From: DASYXT01 sp035934555
Lineage (GTDB): Bacteria > Verrucomicrobiota > Verrucomicrobiia > Limisphaerales > UBA8199
Reading direction: 5' to 3'
Length of the DNA: 64,000 nucleotides
Assembly: GCA_035934555.1 (NCBI GenBank)
Contig: DASYXT010000080.1
Span: forward strand, 24,935-88,934
Shown here: positions 61,070 through 64,000 of the stretch, in pieces
How the letters are laid out: every line of letters starts with the position of its first letter
Position numbering within the stretch: the stretch's first letter is position 1
The notes under the pieces: model-generated
Databases searched by the model: none
Told to the model about the DNA's origin: nothing
What the model saw: the letters and a program-made list of their open reading frames with translations, nothing else
Made by a program: the position numbers and the translations under genes

Positions 61070-62779
61070 TCAAGGTTTGGTCAGAGCCCCTTGCGCGACG
61101 GGGCGCGCCAGCTCGCGCTTCAGGATGTCCTGAATCCCGTTGAAGAAGTTTTCCGCTAATTGCCGGTCGCCCCCGGGCGCGAAATGGACCAGGTCCAGAA
61201 AGTCCTGGTAATGGCCGTCCAGATGCGCGTGGGTATCGACGAAGGTGACGTCAGGGAATTGCGGCGCCAAGTCATCGAGCAGGCGAGTGTGAGCTTCGTT
61301 GGCTTGAATCAGCGCGGGTGTATTGGGATAAGATGTCTGGTAAAAGCGGATGACGCTGGCATCGCTGTGGGAGTTGACGGCCATAGAAAAATTACCGAGC
61401 ACGAGCGCAATGTGGTTGCTGCGGGCCAGAGTGATCAGCCGCCGATAGGCATCCGCATAAGGGCTGGCGAGCGGGGCGGCAAAGGACACCGCCGGCAAAG
61501 TCAGCCGGCCCAGGCTTTGCAGGTATCGCAGCATCTTCAGGTGATACTCACAATCGGCCAGAAAACGCACCGGCCGCTCGCGATAGACCGGATGACGCGG
61601 ACCCAGGTTGGAAGGGATTTTTTCATCGAGCATCGGAAAGCCATTGATCCCGTGATAACTGATCAGCAGGTCCGGGTGCAGCGGCAGAATGTCTGTGGCA
61701 AAGCGAAACAGGTTATGATCGAGGCTGTAGCCGGGCACGCCCGCATTGATCACCTCGACCGGCCGCCCGGGCTTAACTCGTTCACGAATCAGTTCCTCCA
61801 GCAATGCCGGCCAGGGCCGGTCACCGGCGTTCAACGTGATGCCGAAGGTGGTGGATTCGCCCAGCGCGACAATGCGGTAGGTATCGCCCTTGACGGCGGG
61901 GATTTCCGGACCGCGAAAGCCGAGTTTGTTGATCGAAATCGTGCTTTGGAAAAGCTGGCCGTGGCTGCCGGGGATCAGGCGGTACGGCAAGTAATGGGCC
62001 GGGTCGGGGCAGAGGATGTCCCGTTCGAGCCCATCGACCGCTTCGAGGTAAGAATCCCACCAAACGGCGTAGGCGACCGGATTCTTGTGGCCCTCGTCAT
62101 AGGAGTAAAGCTGCTCGCGCAGCTTGGGATGGGATTGCAGGTGGTAAGCGGGGTGAAACAGGCGGTCGGCGAGTGGCGTCGCAATCAGCAGCAGCAGCGC
62201 GGTATTCACTAATTGCGTCGCCCAGAACGGCAACTGGAACCAGGCCTTCCAGCACAGCAGCAACGCCGCGTTGATGACCACTCCCACCAAAAACACACTC
62301 ACCAAATTGCGCGCGTAGGCTGTGCTCAGCCAAATCAGGCCTCCCGTAAAAGCCCAAACCAGCACCGGCACTTTCCATTGGGCGCGGAACTGGTTGGCAA
62401 AAGCCGGATGCGTCGCGGGCAGGATGGCCGCGGCAATGAGCCAGGCCAGCACCGCAAAGTACTGGTCCAGGTACTGTTGGAACGTGAAATGCGGGCCGCC
62501 GCTGAGCAAAAGTGTTGCGGGCACCAGCAAGGTGCAGCACCAGGCGACCGCCACGCCCCACTTCCAGAACCGGCTCCGCCCCGTGACGGGGGCGAATTCG
62601 GATGCGAGGGCACTCATTCCCAGCAGCGCTAATCCCAATGTGCCGGCCCAGGGCATATGCGCCCACACGCTCATCAGCAGTGCACAGCCAGTCAGCAGCG
62701 CCTGCACCGGCAGCAACCATGTCAGAGGACTCAGGCCGGCGCGGGCGGGCCCTGCTTTGCTGGGATCAATCGGGCCCAC
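61070..62779 (-). CDS. Membrane SGNH-hydrolase-like protein
   Basis: A 569-residue protein with about seven N-terminal hydrophobic helices (LTWLLPVQALLTGCALLMSV through LVNTALLLLIATPLADRLF), then an extracytoplasmic SGNH domain. The domain has YRIVALGESTTFG (catalytic Ser in GES), NAGVPGYSLDHNL (Gly), a block II/III region ISYHGIN (Asn), and DLVHFAPGGDRQLAENF with the Asp-x-x-His pair. The GTG at 62779 lies four bases after the DUF5989 stop. SGNH domains of this kind often add or remove acyl groups on surface glycans. The downstream gene is a secreted hypothetical. Confidence 0.85.
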   Translation of the reverse strand: MGPIDPSKAGPARAGLSPLTWLLPVQALLTGCALLMSVWAHMPWAGTLGLALLGMSALASEFAPVTGRSRFWKWGVAVAWCCTLLVPATLLLSGGPHFTFQQYLDQYFAVLAWLIAAAILPATHPAFANQFRAQWKVPVLVWAFTGGLIWLSTAYARNLVSVFLVGVVINAALLLCWKAWFQLPFWATQLVNTALLLLIATPLADRLFHPAYHLQSHPKLREQLYSYDEGHKNPVAYAVWWDSYLEAVDGLERDILCPDPAHYLPYRLIPGSHGQLFQSTISINKLGFRGPEIPAVKGDTYRIVALGESTTFGITLNAGDRPWPALLEELIRERVKPGRPVEVINAGVPGYSLDHNLFRFATDILPLHPDLLISYHGINGFPMLDEKIPSNLGPRHPVYRERPVRFLADCEYHLKMLRYLQSLGRLTLPAVSFAAPLASPYADAYRRLITLARSNHIALVLGNFSMAVNSHSDASVIRFYQTSYPNTPALIQANEAHTRLLDDLAPQFPDVTFVDTHAHLDGHYQDFLDLVHFAPGGDRQLAENFFNGIQDILKRELARPVAQGALTKP

Positions 62780-62783
62780 GGGT

Positions 62784-62939
62784 TCAGCGCTGGTTGTCGT
62801 ACATAAACGGTGATAGCGGGGAGTTCTGCGAGAACAGCAGAAGCGCCCCCAACACCAGCAGCACAATGATGATCGGCAATAACCACCATTTTTTCTGCTG
62901 GCAGAGAAAACCCCAAAACTGGCTTAAGAGTCGCAACAT
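62784..62939 (-). CDS. DUF5989-like small membrane protein
   Basis: A 51-residue protein, MLRLLSQFWGFLCQQKKWWL, then hydrophobic LPIIIVLLVLGALLLFS and a short polar tail ending YDNQR. The pattern FWxFL..KKWWLLPIIIVL matches DUF5989, a one-helix protein often encoded with carbamoyltransferase and SGNH genes in exopolysaccharide and natural-product loci. It is immediately upstream of the SGNH gene (four bases between). Function unknown. Confidence 0.85.
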   Translation of the reverse strand: MLRLLSQFWGFLCQQKKWWLLPIIIVLLVLGALLLFSQNSPLSPFMYDNQR

Positions 62940-62981
62940 TATCGTGAACTTTGACCCCTGACCTGGCCGCGGCGTGCGAAT

Positions 62982-63995
62982 TTATTTCTTAGGATTTACG
63001 GCAGCCGCTCGCTCGAACTCGGACCGGTTTTCCAGTTCTGCCTGCACCAGGTCAGCAACCGTCTGGTCGAACGTCCATTCGCGGCGCCAGCCCAACTCCG
63101 CCTCGGCTTTGGCTGGATTGCCCGACAACCCGGCGCTCACCTGCTGCGCCTGGTCGTTGCGGCCGGTGGACTGCACGAAACTTCGGTAATCCAGCCCAGC
63201 AGCGGCGAACGCGCACTCGACCAACTCCGATACACGATGACGCCGGCCCGAAGCGAAAATGTACTCGCCTGATTTGCCGGCCTGCAGGCTCAGCCAAAAA
63301 CCGCGCACGAAATCTCGCGCGTCGCTCCAATCGCGCTCGGCCGTCAGGTCGCCCAGTTGCAGTTGGTCGGCGCGGCCTTGTTTGATGGCCGCAACCCCGC
63401 GCGCGACGCGGTTGCTCAAATAATTGGGCGGGCGCAGCGGCGATTCGTGATTGTACAGAAGGCCCACCGCCACAAATTGGCCGTATTTCTCCCGGTGCAG
63501 CCGCGCGAAATTGTCAGCGGCGAGCTTCGCAATCCCGTAAGGGGTCGCGGGTTGGCGGGGCGTCGATTCGTCCTGGGGGATGGTCGCCGGCTCGCCAAAA
63601 ACCTCGCAGGACGAGGCCAGGAACAGCCGCGCGGCGGGGCAAATCTCGCGCGCCGCCTCCAGCAAGCGCAATGTCCCCAACGTAATCGCCAGAACGCTTT
63701 CTTCTGGCACCAGAAAGCTTTGGCGCGAGTCCGTCAGCCCTGCCAGATGGTAGATTTCGTCCGGTTGCGCGGCCTTGAGGAAGCGGACGAGCGAGAACGG
63801 GTCTTCCAGTGAGCCGGTGTGCCAGCGAACGGCCGCGAGACCTTCCGGGCCGAATCGCCGGCGCAACGCCGGCTCTTCGCGGTCAAAAGGAAATTGCAGC
63901 AGACCTTCGATGTGGTAGCCCTGCAGAAGAAGCCAGCGGGCCAGGTAGGTGCCGTCCTGGCCAGCGATACCGGTGATAGCTGCCCGTTTAGCCAC
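62982..63995 (-). CDS. gmd: GDP-mannose 4,6-dehydratase-like enzyme
   Basis: A 337-residue extended SDR similar to GDP-mannose 4,6-dehydratase, which forms GDP-4-keto-6-deoxymannose for fucose, rhamnose or perosamine synthesis. It has NADP-binding TGIAGQDGTYLARWLL, HLAGLTDSRQSF, the catalytic SSCEVFGEP and YGIAK, the substrate loop LLYNHESPLRPPNYLSNRVA, and RDWSDARDFV. The GTG start at 63995 is five bases from the window edge, so an upstream extension cannot be ruled out. Although on the same strand as DUF5989 and SGNH, it is separated by 42 bases. It points to deoxyhexose-containing surface glycans. Confidence 0.88.
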   Translation of the reverse strand: MAKRAAITGIAGQDGTYLARWLLLQGYHIEGLLQFPFDREEPALRRRFGPEGLAAVRWHTGSLEDPFSLVRFLKAAQPDEIYHLAGLTDSRQSFLVPEESVLAITLGTLRLLEAAREICPAARLFLASSCEVFGEPATIPQDESTPRQPATPYGIAKLAADNFARLHREKYGQFVAVGLLYNHESPLRPPNYLSNRVARGVAAIKQGRADQLQLGDLTAERDWSDARDFVRGFWLSLQAGKSGEYIFASGRRHRVSELVECAFAAAGLDYRSFVQSTGRNDQAQQVSAGLSGNPAKAEAELGWRREWTFDQTVADLVQAELENRSEFERAAAVNPKK

Positions 63996-64000
63996 AGATT

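Noticed and set aside
1..64000. tRNA, rRNA or CRISPR features
   Set aside because: By eye I found no tRNA cloverleaf with its TTCGAxTC arm outside coding regions, no rRNA and no regularly spaced direct repeats. The 11-bp and hairpin repeats do not have spacer structure. A tRNAscan-type search would be needed to be certain.

Overview
The window is about 60 percent GC, densely coding on both strands, and reads as chromosome of a diderm heterotrophic bacterium. An LptD outer-membrane assembly protein, beta-barrel proteins ending in Phe, lipoproteins, a PEP-CTERM protein, a pseudopilin with an H-x9-DG-like C-terminus, Gly-rich export proteins and several exported glycan hydrolases together suggest Verrucomicrobiota of the Pedosphaera/Limisphaera type. 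This placement is inference from gene content; there is no rRNA, tRNA, CRISPR array, phage or transposase gene that I can see.

Layout. 0.1-8.8 kb: NarL-type regulator, a lipoprotein, HrpB helicase, ParB, a PfkB-family kinase, peptide deformylase and an MnmD-like methyltransferase, all on the plus strand. 9.0-13.7 kb: a minus-strand ABC-2 export operon (lipoprotein, large permease, ATPase, small permease, TPR protein). 14-22 kb: rhodanese, an exported GH2 enzyme and a 1588-residue Gly-rich protein with five repeats of about 263 residues; the last two are divergent around twin palindromes. 22.7-28.2 kb: LptD, a Tat-exported epimerase-like protein, a RibD-like reductase and QueA, then the 3' remnant of a PHP-domain gene. 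28.5-35 kb: two exported proteins, a PEP-CTERM protein, a pseudopilin and an FmdB-type zinc ribbon. 35.2-41.6 kb: SulP transporter, small lipoprotein, riboflavin genes ribE and ribD, ftsY, a PHP phosphoesterase and nusB. 41.9-48.5 kb: exported metalloprotease-like protein, a beta-propeller/MFS/alcohol dehydrogenase operon, a holin-like membrane protein and an exported EEP nuclease. 48.6-53.4 kb: folE2, a DksA-like protein with rpmG and rpsR, a Nudix hydrolase, prmA and rph. 53.5-64 kb: GH172-like protein, SAM methyltransferase, zinc-ribbon protein, a frameshifted glycosidase-like gene, amidohydrolase, a HAD protein lacking its nucleophile, and a DUF5989/SGNH/GDP-mannose dehydratase group that looks like the edge of a surface-glycan locus.

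The strongest signal not explained by genes is a dispersed family of six inverted-repeat elements of 79-152 bp, each arm of which is itself a palindrome (core GCGGACTTTAGTCCGC). One copy supplies the stop codon of the rhodanese gene and another lies in a divergent promoter region. An unrelated perfect 28-bp inverted repeat sits at the 5' end of prmA, and an 11-bp tandem repeat lies upstream of the ABC operon. Three exported proteins (17.4, 29.5 and 41.9 kb) end in what looks like the same C-terminal module. Six small genes that simple ORF length filters would miss are listed, including rpmG and a DUF5989 protein.
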